This document shows, one piece after another, positions 25,786-34,697 of a DNA stretch of 64,000 nt. The DNA is taken from NCBI RefSeq assembly GCF_024436435.1, contig NZ_JAFMZP010000004.1, forward strand, positions 434,001 through 498,000, in the 5' to 3' direction. Origin of the DNA: Desertivirga xinjiangensis (GTDB lineage Bacteria > Bacteroidota > Bacteroidia > Sphingobacteriales > Sphingobacteriaceae). Position 1 is the first letter of the stretch. Each line of letters begins with the position of its first letter. The notes beneath the pieces are model-generated. The model was not told where the DNA came from, made no database searches, and saw only the letters and a program-made list of their open reading frames with translations. A program made the position numbers and the translations under genes.

Positions 25786-28587
25786 TCATTGTGATATTCC
25801 AAATTTTCTTGGATAATAGGCTAGTCCAAGCATGAAGTATTGTTGCAGAACATTATTTCTTCCAGTTGTAATGCTATTTGCGCTGCTATAACTAATTATT
25901 GTGCTGTTCTGACGAAGGATATCAAGCGCTGAAAGCTTTATTTCGGCTTGATTTCCTTTGAGGAAACGAAGAGTAGCACTTGCATTCCAAAGAATGAAAT
26001 TTCGCGAGGATAAATATGTAGCCGAGTTATGATTATAATCAAGGCTGCTGTTAAAGACTATTTTTTTTGCTAAATCAAATCCTGTTGAAAATGTAGTATG
26101 ATTATAAAGACTTCTTAATTTTTCAGCTTGGGAATTATTTTGATATATATATGATTGGGCAGTCTGATGTTCTAATTTAACTGATATATTTTCTTTTAAC
26201 CAATAGAGTGTGCTAAAAAATAGTGATGTAGAATTGTTAATTGTGTTTACAAATTTGCCATTAATATAGCGTGGAATACTAATGTTATTTAACGTTGCTA
26301 ATCCATAAACCTGCATTTGATTGGAAAAGAGAATAAGTTGACTATCGAACCTTGCTCGAAATTCATAAAAAACAGATTGGGCAATGTTTATTGGATAACT
26401 ATTAACTCTTCCCTGGTGGTCATACGCAAGGCTATCTGAAAGAGCGTTACTTACCGTTCCGCTTACCACGCTAAATAGATATTGTGCATTTGACTGTTTA
26501 GATCCAACGCTTAAATGTTTGATAGAAAAGTTTAACTCCTTTTTATATCCGGGTCTCAAAGAGAAATTACCGTGCTGTTTGAAATAAATGTTAGAGCTAT
26601 CAACCAGAGGAGCAACTAGGTTGACTGTCGGGTAAATAGCTGTTCTACTCCCGTCTAAACTAATTGTCGTTCGCCTATTATTTCCATTTCCTCTACTATA
26701 AGTGATTGTTGCGGCTGGAATAAAGCGTGAGTATTTACGATCAAAATTTTGCGAATGTTTTTGTGAAAAGTTCTGTTGATAAAAAAGCTGATTTTTGAGA
26801 TTAAATACAATCTCAAACGATTTATCATATCGATTATTTAAAACTTTTGACCAACTTTTGAGTAAATTTAGTCCTGGTTTGATATCAACTTCTTTGTAAT
26901 GAGATTGATTTGTGAGATAAGAATTAATTACATACCGGTTTAATAAGCTGTCGAAGTCGTTTACATCATTAACAAGCCGCTCGCTACTCGATTTAAGATC
27001 GGTATGAAACCCAATATTAAACAAATCGAATTGGTCTGTTTTGAACAAGTGCCTCTGTAAATTGTCCCATCTTAGACGAAAGTCATTTATCATACTAATA
27101 GTCTTATCCTTGTAGCGGCGATTATAGTTGGTTGCAAGATCAGATGGAGATTCATTGGGTGTAAAGGTGGTCTGGATACTGCGTCTACTAGATTTATCTG
27201 TAACCCGAAAAGCATAGTCCAGTTGTAGTTGTAGGGGCTTACCTAAAATTGATGCCTTAATCGCGATGTTACTTACACTATCATTATCTTCATAGGAAGT
27301 GGTGCTTTTGTTCAATATGTGTAAGGTAGAAGATGTTAAACTTGTATTGACCTGTGAGGAGTTCGAATTTTGATCGACAAATAAAGAAGGAGTAATATTC
27401 AAATCAACCCGTTCATTTTTCAATTTGTAATCAGCGGTTATCCGATGGTTGTATGAAAAAGTTGAGGTTGAGTTGAATTGCCCGAGGGAGAGACTTGAAT
27501 CCGGCCGGAGTTGATTTAATGTCTGTGTAGCACTATTTATGTCGTTTAGATCTTGCTTGAAAAAATACGAAACCTCCAAACGGTTGTTTTTATCTAGTGT
27601 GGATTGAGAAATAAAGTTCTGTTGTAGGTACAGTCCAATTACTCGGGGTTTATGACTGCCTGGAAGCGAAAAGTCTGCCTGGTATGCTAAAGGCCCTCGT
27701 TCTTTAAATGAATTATATCTCATTAGCAAATCTATGCTATTTGGTACTGCATTTACATTATTTGCTGTTCCTGCAACGCTAACTTGAGTTGATGGAGAAT
27801 AGAAGCTCAGCATGCCGTCAGCTGTATAGCGTGATCCTGTCCCAAGACCCAGCCCTGTTTTTCCGAAAAGACCAGCTTTGTATTCTTTCTTAAGTTTGAT
27901 ATTTACGTTAAATGCAGAGTCAGATGGTTTAGTTATTTTGCTTTCCGGAAAAATTTGAATTTTATCTACTACGTTTTTAGGCAGATTTTGCGTTGCAATT
28001 CTGGCATCACTACCAAAGAATGGCTTGCCATTTACAAATACATGGTTTATTGACTTGCCATTAAATGTAATCGTTCCGTCACCCCACAGCGTTATACCAG
28101 CGAGTTTGCGCATTAAATCTTCAACTACTGCATTACGATCCAGTTTAAAGGCATCCGCTTTAAATTCTAGTGTGTCACCATTCATTACAAGTGGGGGGGA
28201 ATAAGCTGTAACCTTCACCTCGTTAAGGACCTTGCTTAGAGGGTGCAATTTTAGTGTATCAAAATTATATGACTGCAAATTACCCGGGATGACGAACTTT
28301 TGGCGGTATTGTTCATATCCGATATGGCTGACTACAAGTTGAAGTTGAACGTTATGAGGTAAATTTTTAAAGTAAAATCTACCATTCGAATTTGACAACT
28401 GGTATGCTACCAAACTTGTGTCATTACTTTGGTACACGGAAGCAGTTGCTGCTAACAGTGACTTTTGATCAATGGAATCAACTATAACACCGGTCGCTTT
28501 ACCCGTATTTATAAGGTCGGTACTTTGACCAGACGCTTTAATTGAAAAATTTAAAATTAGGATAAGATAAAGCCTTAAATACTTCAT
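25786..28587 (-). CDS. TonB-receptor-like outer membrane beta-barrel protein (933 aa)
   Basis: Outer membrane protein with a signal peptide and a carboxypeptidase-regulatory-like domain (TGVIVDSIDQKSLLAAT, about residues 33-115). A plug-like region follows (VVEDLMRKLAGITLW, HVFVNGKPFFG), then a large beta-barrel ending in an aromatic strand. This is the outer-membrane-beta-barrel family often annotated beside regulatory propeller proteins, distinct from the SusC type because there is no SusD partner. It follows the 6-bladed propeller gene after only 2 bases, so the two form an operon. The low GC content of this block stands out from neighbouring genes. Cargo is unknown. Confidence 0.85.
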   Translation of the reverse strand: MKYLRLYLILILNFSIKASGQSTDLINTGKATGVIVDSIDQKSLLAATASVYQSNDTSLVAYQLSNSNGRFYFKNLPHNVQLQLVVSHIGYEQYRQKFVIPGNLQSYNFDTLKLHPLSKVLNEVKVTAYSPPLVMNGDTLEFKADAFKLDRNAVVEDLMRKLAGITLWGDGTITFNGKSINHVFVNGKPFFGSDARIATQNLPKNVVDKIQIFPESKITKPSDSAFNVNIKLKKEYKAGLFGKTGLGLGTGSRYTADGMLSFYSPSTQVSVAGTANNVNAVPNSIDLLMRYNSFKERGPLAYQADFSLPGSHKPRVIGLYLQQNFISQSTLDKNNRLEVSYFFKQDLNDINSATQTLNQLRPDSSLSLGQFNSTSTFSYNHRITADYKLKNERVDLNITPSLFVDQNSNSSQVNTSLTSSTLHILNKSTTSYEDNDSVSNIAIKASILGKPLQLQLDYAFRVTDKSSRRSIQTTFTPNESPSDLATNYNRRYKDKTISMINDFRLRWDNLQRHLFKTDQFDLFNIGFHTDLKSSSERLVNDVNDFDSLLNRYVINSYLTNQSHYKEVDIKPGLNLLKSWSKVLNNRYDKSFEIVFNLKNQLFYQQNFSQKHSQNFDRKYSRFIPAATITYSRGNGNNRRTTISLDGSRTAIYPTVNLVAPLVDSSNIYFKQHGNFSLRPGYKKELNFSIKHLSVGSKQSNAQYLFSVVSGTVSNALSDSLAYDHQGRVNSYPINIAQSVFYEFRARFDSQLILFSNQMQVYGLATLNNISIPRYINGKFVNTINNSTSLFFSTLYWLKENISVKLEHQTAQSYIYQNNSQAEKLRSLYNHTTFSTGFDLAKKIVFNSSLDYNHNSATYLSSRNFILWNASATLRFLKGNQAEIKLSALDILRQNSTIISYSSANSITTGRNNVLQQYFMLGLAYYPRKFGISQ

Positions 28588-28589
28588 TT

Positions 28590-29798
28590 TTAAATGTTGT
28601 CTTTGGGCTTTATCTGGATGATGACGGGATTATCCTTACGGCTAGCCTTTCTTAGATATGCTTTTAATAACGCAGGGTAGAATACATCTCTTTTTGCATT
28701 ATTTCGCTTGTACTTTAGAAGGATATCAGATGACACGGCTGTATAAACATATTGTCCATCACTCGTTAGAAAGTTATGGTTTGCAAAGCCTACTCCGTCA
28801 TGTAGATCGGTTACGGGCAAAAAATAGTTAAAATTATCTGGTTGTATATCTTTCACAGAGATGAGAGTAGCCGATTTTAAGTTGTAGATGTAAGAGTTTG
28901 ACCTATTGTTCCAGCTAAGGATTTTAAAAAATAAAATATTTTTCACCTGATATGGATATCCTATGGTCGAAATAAGATTCTGATGGGCTGAAAGGAATGC
29001 GAAGCGCTTTCCCTGTAGCAAAGTGTCACTTTTAAAGCTTGAAGAAAGAGTGTATGCGGCAGGAAAGACCATTTCGTATTTCTTAGAAAAATCAGAGCTT
29101 GTTACCTGATAGATACAGTAATCGTAAGGGCGTGTATAGTAAAGAATCGTGTCTATTCCTGTTTGGTAAAAAGGTGAATGCGCCAGATTAAGGATATCTT
29201 CGCTTTGTATTGGAGCCGTCTTCATATTATAGGGTAAGTATCCAGCTAAGAGGCGTTGTTTTTGGAATAATTTGACCTCGAAATCAATGGTGTCAGGTAG
29301 GAATTTTTTACTGACCGCATACAATGATGAAGCAATTCTATCCCTATCGAAGTAATGCAAATCAGCATGCATCCGAAACTCTCTATCAGGCTCTTCAGCT
29401 ATTAACTCTCCCGAAAAGTTGAAGAATAACAACTTTCCGTTTTTTCGAAAAATTATCTCCTTATTTTTTTTATTCACAAAGAAATTCTTTCGATCATTTT
29501 TGTCTCTAGTAATTCGCCCTTTGAACTCTCCGTTTTTTAAGAAGATCAGGATTGCATTAGTATTTTCATCGGAAAGAATAAAATGTTCTTCTTCTACTGT
29601 AAGAGCTGCTATTTCGCCGAAAATGCTTTCCTTAGTTGTTTGCAATGGGATGTAATTGATTTCCTGAAACGCTTCTGACGCCCTCAAAGGAATCGCTGTT
29701 GATGGATCAATATGTAACATCTGAGGTTGAGAGACCTGGCCTGATACTGTTTGGACAATTATAACTAGTGTTGCTAGCAGGAAATTTGGTTTCTCCAT
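28590..29798 (-). CDS. 6-bladed beta-propeller exported protein (402 aa)
   Basis: Exported protein with a signal ending near TVSGQ. The body resembles the Bacteroidota 6-bladed beta-propeller family: FQEINYIPLQTT, HFILSDENTNAILIF, then repeated four-stranded blades. A role in ligand binding or signalling with the beta-barrel encoded next to it is plausible, since their coding regions are 2 bases apart. No catalytic residues are recognisable. The gene shares the AT-rich composition of the block. Confidence 0.75.
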   Translation of the reverse strand: MEKPNFLLATLVIIVQTVSGQVSQPQMLHIDPSTAIPLRASEAFQEINYIPLQTTKESIFGEIAALTVEEEHFILSDENTNAILIFLKNGEFKGRITRDKNDRKNFFVNKKNKEIIFRKNGKLLFFNFSGELIAEEPDREFRMHADLHYFDRDRIASSLYAVSKKFLPDTIDFEVKLFQKQRLLAGYLPYNMKTAPIQSEDILNLAHSPFYQTGIDTILYYTRPYDYCIYQVTSSDFSKKYEMVFPAAYTLSSSFKSDTLLQGKRFAFLSAHQNLISTIGYPYQVKNILFFKILSWNNRSNSYIYNLKSATLISVKDIQPDNFNYFLPVTDLHDGVGFANHNFLTSDGQYVYTAVSSDILLKYKRNNAKRDVFYPALLKAYLRKASRKDNPVIIQIKPKDNI

Positions 29799-30202
29799 TT
29801 CTATGAGGTTAAAATTTAAGAAGCGTTTTACTAGAAAATGAAATGATGTTGGCTTTTAGGTTTTCCTTTTGCGTATTTATCGATATCAATCGAATGTCGG
29901 CGAAGGTTACTTCCTTGGTTTATATCTGGAAAGAAAATATGAAAGTATAATGGCTTCCCATATTTTCTATCAAGAAATATGCTGCTTTTAATTTCATTGG
30001 ATCAGATTCATTGTAGACCTCTGGCATATGTTGGAAGTCTCCACGTAGATTAAATGATAGAATTTTCAGTAGTTATCTCGATTGTATTGAAGTTAATTTC
30101 TTGCAACGTTAAGCGGTTTATTTCTTAGAAGAAAATGAAAGCTTGTGATTGTTACATTAACGAACATTTATGATACGTTAAAGGAGGAGGGAAAATTATA
30201 GA
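29799..30202. other. Intergenic region, AT-rich, no gene seen
   Basis: These 404 bases separate two minus-strand units and carry no ORF of note. TGTTAC at 30150 and TGATAC at 30171 show the 21-base spacing of the HTCS motif, but no matching -7 box follows and the orientation does not fit a gene, so I give it little weight. Confidence 0.4.
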
Positions 30203-32830
30203 TCATCTTGATGAGATCGTAGTTTTACTTCTAAATTCTGCCAAATTTCCGTTCATGTCACTTCCCTGAAGAATAATAGTGTACCTCCCTGGTTGGTCTG
30301 CAGCAAAAAAGGAAACAGATGCTTTTCCTTGCTCATCGGTTATTATATTCGGTTCCCAGTGGATTGTTGAGCGGAGGTCTGGTTCAGAAGCTGTGCCGCC
30401 TTTTACTGTGTATCGAGGGCGGTAAAATTCTTTGCTTAAGCTGAAGGCCATAGGCCTATAGGAATATACCCCAGGCGTTTTGCTCAGGAAGGGGCCTTGG
30501 CCAGAACGGGTCGTGATTTCCACATAAGCGAAATCAAACTGAATACCTACTTCAATAAGTGAATCCGGCGGCAAAAAGGTGCTATTGTATCTGGCATTAT
30601 ACTTACTATTGTGCATCACTTCAATCCCTTTAATATCCTCAGCGGTATAATAGTCTAAAAAGCTTTTGATATGCTGAAGTCGTTCATTCGTAGTGTTGCT
30701 TCCAGGAGTAAAAGAATAATCTACATCAATCCCGTCAATTACCAGGCGAACTTCTTTAAAGAAGATGGTATAGCTTTGTATGTTAGACTTTGGCGGGAAC
30801 GTTCCGATACCGAAACCTTTTACTTTCTGCTGCAGGAGATCCCCCAGGGTCATTTTACCCGCCTTTAGCATATCCTTTTCATCCAGTACCTGGTCGGCGT
30901 TACCGGCACCGTTTAAGTTTTTTGAGCCTTTCACTGTTTTCCTGGCAGTTATCACCACCTCCTTTAAGATGATGTTCGCTCCCGGAAATTTCCCAAGTTG
31001 TTCCTTCCTGCCCGTGTTTTTTTTCACATAGTTCAGCATGGTGGTATCGGTATTGATATACCAGGGAATAAGAGTATTAATGTAGCCAGTAAATACAGGT
31101 GGTCTAAATTCATCCACTTCAATCCCTACATTAAAACTGTTTCCCTTTTGGTTTTTAGCCTGGATAAAATAGACAGCTGTATCCGTTGGAAAGAAGTTCT
31201 TGAATATAAATCTTCCGTCGGCGTTGGTTAAGGTGTCCATAAATAGAAAGGGCTTTTTAGAGAGCAAGGTTACCTGGCTGTTAGACACCGGCCTATTTAT
31301 AGCATTAGTCACCCTCCCCTGGACAGTAAATTCAGGCTCTCCGGCAAATAACTGTTTTTTTGCTGCATTAAAGATGTCTTTCCAATTGTAGCCCACCCAG
31401 CCCTGGGTCAGCAAAAGATTATCCAAATGCTTTCCGGCATGCGAATCTGGACCTAAATAGTATCCAGGTTCTTCTATCTCACCCTTTAGATCCGAAGTTA
31501 GGAGCACATTAGAAACGATACTGCTACCAGCCGTACTGCCTGTCTCTACCTGTCCGTCGTCGGTTACTGCAAGTGAAAAACTTCCCGATATGGGCTTTCC
31601 GTCTTTATCATTTACCTGTATATTGAGTGATATACTGTCCTTCGTATAATAAACCGGCATACTAGCTTGTATATCAACTTTCAACGCATCATTATGGTCA
31701 ATATAGACCAGACGTTCATTTAAAGGCTGTTTTGAGGCATTTAACAAGGTAAGTCTTGCTATGCCCGTTGGAAATACATCTTTTGGAATATCGATGAATG
31801 ATGTCTTGTCTAAGTTTAGACGTGCTGCATAACATACTACACCTCTTGCTTGACCTACTAAGTAATAAGATTCGTATCTATTAAGCACATCGGCTGAAGC
31901 GCTTATTTGCACCTGCATGAAATCTTCGCTTAGCTTGTTTATTCTGAGAACGGTTCCCGCATTGTTCACCCTGGGAAGCCTATATGTTTTTGATTCGCCA
32001 TCTTTAAATATCAGCTTTGCGGTATATTCTTCTCCAGGCTGCGGTGTCAGCTCGAAAGACCCCATTCCTTTATGTTCTGAGCTAAAGTCACTTACTTTTT
32101 CCTGTTTGCTGTTATAAACAACGCCAGTCACATCTGTTCCTTTCCCATCCTCGCCGATGGCTTTAAAACCTACACGAGTGGATAGCCCGGCGACCAGGGC
32201 ACCACCTTCGGGCATAAACTGCAGGTCGGTTTGCGCGGAACGCTTAAGTTCAAGGGGAAAAGTTAGACGGCGGTTGCCTTCTCCTTTAAATGGTTGAACT
32301 TGTGTGTGCAGCAGCCAATCCTGCCTTTCTGGAGCAAAATAAAACTGCTTTTTGAATACATAGTCTTCATTGAAGTTTCGCATCCAGTTCGTATAGGCTC
32401 TCAGAGTATACCCACCTTCAGAAAATTCTTTTTCATTCAGTGGGATGCTGCCCCAGCTTAGTCCGTCTACCGCCGGCACCATCATCCTTTTGACAACCTT
32501 ATTGCTGTCTGTAGACAATTCTATATAAAACAATCCGCTTTTTTGGGAGGGCGTTAGAAAGGAGGCATCAAACAGGTATGCCTTGAACCAAATAGTATCT
32601 CCTATAGCGTAATACGGTTTATCAAAATGTAAATAAAGTTTTTCAATAGGGAAATGGGCACGGTTACTATCAATCAAGGATACGAGCGTTTTGACATCGT
32701 TTCCAGCAGTATTTTGAGCGTACGCTGGATCATCTTTTAAAGCAAAGCAGGTTAAACAAATAAATATTACCTTGACTAAAGATCGTCCTGTCTTGTTTAA
32801 CGATAATAATTCCATTAGATCTGTCCACAT
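30203..32830 (-). CDS. MG2-domain protein with TonB-plug-like region (875 aa)
   Basis: Large exported protein: signal around residues 18-38, then an alpha-2-macroglobulin MG2-like segment (KLYLHFDKPYYAIGDTIWFKAYL). Several beta-sandwich domains follow, one a carboxypeptidase-regulatory-like repeat (VQGRVTNAINRPVSNSQVTL), and a TonB plug-like part (LKEVVITARK, about residue 665 on). It lacks a long beta-barrel, so it is not a complete transporter. Such proteins are widespread and functionally undefined in Bacteroidota. It is 19 bases downstream of the GH110-like gene and very likely in the same operon as the HTCS, which suggests a link to glycan handling at the outer membrane. An internal ATG at 32815 is an alternative start. 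Confidence 0.78.
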   Translation of the reverse strand: MWTDLMELLSLNKTGRSLVKVIFICLTCFALKDDPAYAQNTAGNDVKTLVSLIDSNRAHFPIEKLYLHFDKPYYAIGDTIWFKAYLFDASFLTPSQKSGLFYIELSTDSNKVVKRMMVPAVDGLSWGSIPLNEKEFSEGGYTLRAYTNWMRNFNEDYVFKKQFYFAPERQDWLLHTQVQPFKGEGNRRLTFPLELKRSAQTDLQFMPEGGALVAGLSTRVGFKAIGEDGKGTDVTGVVYNSKQEKVSDFSSEHKGMGSFELTPQPGEEYTAKLIFKDGESKTYRLPRVNNAGTVLRINKLSEDFMQVQISASADVLNRYESYYLVGQARGVVCYAARLNLDKTSFIDIPKDVFPTGIARLTLLNASKQPLNERLVYIDHNDALKVDIQASMPVYYTKDSISLNIQVNDKDGKPISGSFSLAVTDDGQVETGSTAGSSIVSNVLLTSDLKGEIEEPGYYLGPDSHAGKHLDNLLLTQGWVGYNWKDIFNAAKKQLFAGEPEFTVQGRVTNAINRPVSNSQVTLLSKKPFLFMDTLTNADGRFIFKNFFPTDTAVYFIQAKNQKGNSFNVGIEVDEFRPPVFTGYINTLIPWYINTDTTMLNYVKKNTGRKEQLGKFPGANIILKEVVITARKTVKGSKNLNGAGNADQVLDEKDMLKAGKMTLGDLLQQKVKGFGIGTFPPKSNIQSYTIFFKEVRLVIDGIDVDYSFTPGSNTTNERLQHIKSFLDYYTAEDIKGIEVMHNSKYNARYNSTFLPPDSLIEVGIQFDFAYVEITTRSGQGPFLSKTPGVYSYRPMAFSLSKEFYRPRYTVKGGTASEPDLRSTIHWEPNIITDEQGKASVSFFAADQPGRYTIILQGSDMNGNLAEFRSKTTISSR

Positions 32831-32849
32831 GTGAAGTCTGTGTAGAGCA

Positions 32850-34676
32850 TTATTTTGAAACCAACCCCTGCTTTTTTCCCACCTTTAACTCCTTCATCTC
32901 CATATGAGATATCGTTACAGAGCCGTCCGAAAAATTGAGTTCAATCTCATTACCTTCAATTTTAACTCGCCTGCATCCATCGAAATAGAAAATAGGATTT
33001 TTAGAAAAAGGCAAGTAGGTATCCGTTTTTTCGACTTTATTCCCTTTGAATGAAAGATTGTCCACGGATCTGGCGTAAAGCAAAGATCTGTCGTAATGTT
33101 TAAACTGATTGTTTTCAATGCGAATATTTCTGTGGTAAGGAATGGTTCGCATGCCCGAAGGCCTGATAGATGGTGTAATAGTTATCACGGCCTCTCCCCA
33201 TTCAGGGCCGGAGCTAAGACAATCTTCAAATACGTTATTTCTTATAATTACATGGTTATTCGCACCCGACTCAAACCAGTGATTCAAGTCGCCTTCAATC
33301 AGGATGGCTGCTCCCGCAGTTCTGAAATAATTGTTCTCAATAATAACATCGTTCGGGGTCGTCACCAGGATACCTCTTGCCCGGTGTTTCTTTAGAATTT
33401 GGCAGTTCCTGATTTCCAGAGAAGCCGACCATGTTTTGTTTTCAAGGTAATAGCCCGCACCTATTTGTTCTGGTAGTTTATCTTGCATGGTAAGACGGTA
33501 GGAGAGGAGCCTGTTTCCTGAATGTACAGCTTCAATCTTTGTTACTGAAGTTGTAAAGGACTCCCTTTGTAGCGAAGTACTGCCGACAAAATAAATTTCG
33601 TCTCCTTCTTCCAGCAATTGTAGCCGATATCTTCCTGTTGTGGAAACTTCCAGTGTCCGATCGTCTACGCGTTTTAATGCTTTAACATATATTCCATGGC
33701 AGTTGAGGAAGTCATCACCCATGCCGGCATGTCCACAGCTGTCTACAATGATCTTCCCTCTGCAATTTGTAAAATGGGATGCATCCGCAATCGTACTGAA
33801 TACTCTGCCTTTCTTTTCGTTGATCGTCATGCTCGAATTTCGTACTGTAATATTTTCGCTCCTCTCGCCTAAGATGCCGTGACTTAAGGCATGATAAACG
33901 GTGACGTGTTCAAGGACGGTGTTTTTGCTGCGGTTTATTTCTATTCCCGGGGTGATATAACGGCCGTGGTAAAGCGTTACGATAGTTCCAGCGTCGGGAA
34001 TAAAAGCAGTTTTCCCATAAAATCTAAGTAGGCCGGGCTGGATTTCTTCAGCTTTCCCCAGGAATATGTTGCCCAAAGGATTGTCCCTGGTTCGATATAC
34101 AATTTCTTTGTTAACCTTATCATAAAGCGTATGGAGGTTTGTGAAGGGCGACTCGAGCCTGGATGACCAGTTCTCTCCGTAAAATGTCAACATGCCATTT
34201 TCAAACCGGTATGGATACTCTTCCTTATTGATCTTTATATCAATATATTCATTGTTGGTATTAATAATTTCAGCCTGGGAAATAAAGGGTCTTTGCCAGT
34301 CGATACTTATATTCTTAATTTCGGTATCAGTGCATTCACGGATCAGAAAGGGCTTCATCTTTCCATGAAATACCAGCGATGCGCCTTTCCCATCAATGGT
34401 AACATTTTTCATCCCCTGCAGATGCAGCGCAACATTGCTAGTACCTTCCTGCTGCCAAAAGTCGAATCTTCCTTCGGAAAACTCGAAGAGCAGGTCGCTT
34501 TTATTGCTGTAGTGATCCAGCATTCTCTTCATCTGCGCGGAACAGTCTTTCCCGGTATTCGGGTGTATATTCCAGTCTGCAACCTTTATTTTGGTAGTCA
34601 TGGTTTGTGAATGAACTATCCCTAAATAAAAGAAGAACGCTAATACGAGGCTTATCCAAAGTTTTGTAAATCGCAT
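32850..34676 (-). CDS. GH110-like alpha-1,3-galactosidase, right-handed beta-helix (608 aa)
   Basis: Probable exo-alpha-1,3-galactosidase of the GH110 type with a signal peptide (about residues 1-24). Right-handed parallel beta-helix repeats run through the chain (NVTIDGKGASLVF, ITVRNSSMTI, VIIENNYF, NIRIENNQF). The sequence TIADASHF followed by GHAGMGDDFLNCHG has paired Asp at 321-322, which corresponds to the acidic residues near GDD..N.HG described for GH110. Family members remove terminal alpha-1,3-galactose. Assignment comes from pattern recognition, not alignment, and other beta-helix families remain possible. It lies 21 bases downstream of the HTCS on the same strand. Confidence 0.75.
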   Translation of the reverse strand: MRFTKLWISLVLAFFFYLGIVHSQTMTTKIKVADWNIHPNTGKDCSAQMKRMLDHYSNKSDLLFEFSEGRFDFWQQEGTSNVALHLQGMKNVTIDGKGASLVFHGKMKPFLIRECTDTEIKNISIDWQRPFISQAEIINTNNEYIDIKINKEEYPYRFENGMLTFYGENWSSRLESPFTNLHTLYDKVNKEIVYRTRDNPLGNIFLGKAEEIQPGLLRFYGKTAFIPDAGTIVTLYHGRYITPGIEINRSKNTVLEHVTVYHALSHGILGERSENITVRNSSMTINEKKGRVFSTIADASHFTNCRGKIIVDSCGHAGMGDDFLNCHGIYVKALKRVDDRTLEVSTTGRYRLQLLEEGDEIYFVGSTSLQRESFTTSVTKIEAVHSGNRLLSYRLTMQDKLPEQIGAGYYLENKTWSASLEIRNCQILKKHRARGILVTTPNDVIIENNYFRTAGAAILIEGDLNHWFESGANNHVIIRNNVFEDCLSSGPEWGEAVITITPSIRPSGMRTIPYHRNIRIENNQFKHYDRSLLYARSVDNLSFKGNKVEKTDTYLPFSKNPIFYFDGCRRVKIEGNEIELNFSDGSVTISHMEMKELKVGKKQGLVSK

Positions 34677-34697
34677 GGTGTTTTTCGTTATCTATCC

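Noticed and set aside
30150-30176. TGTTAC-N15-TGATAC as another HTCS site
   Set aside because: The second repeat deviates, no -7 box follows at the fixed distance, and orientation does not fit a gene.
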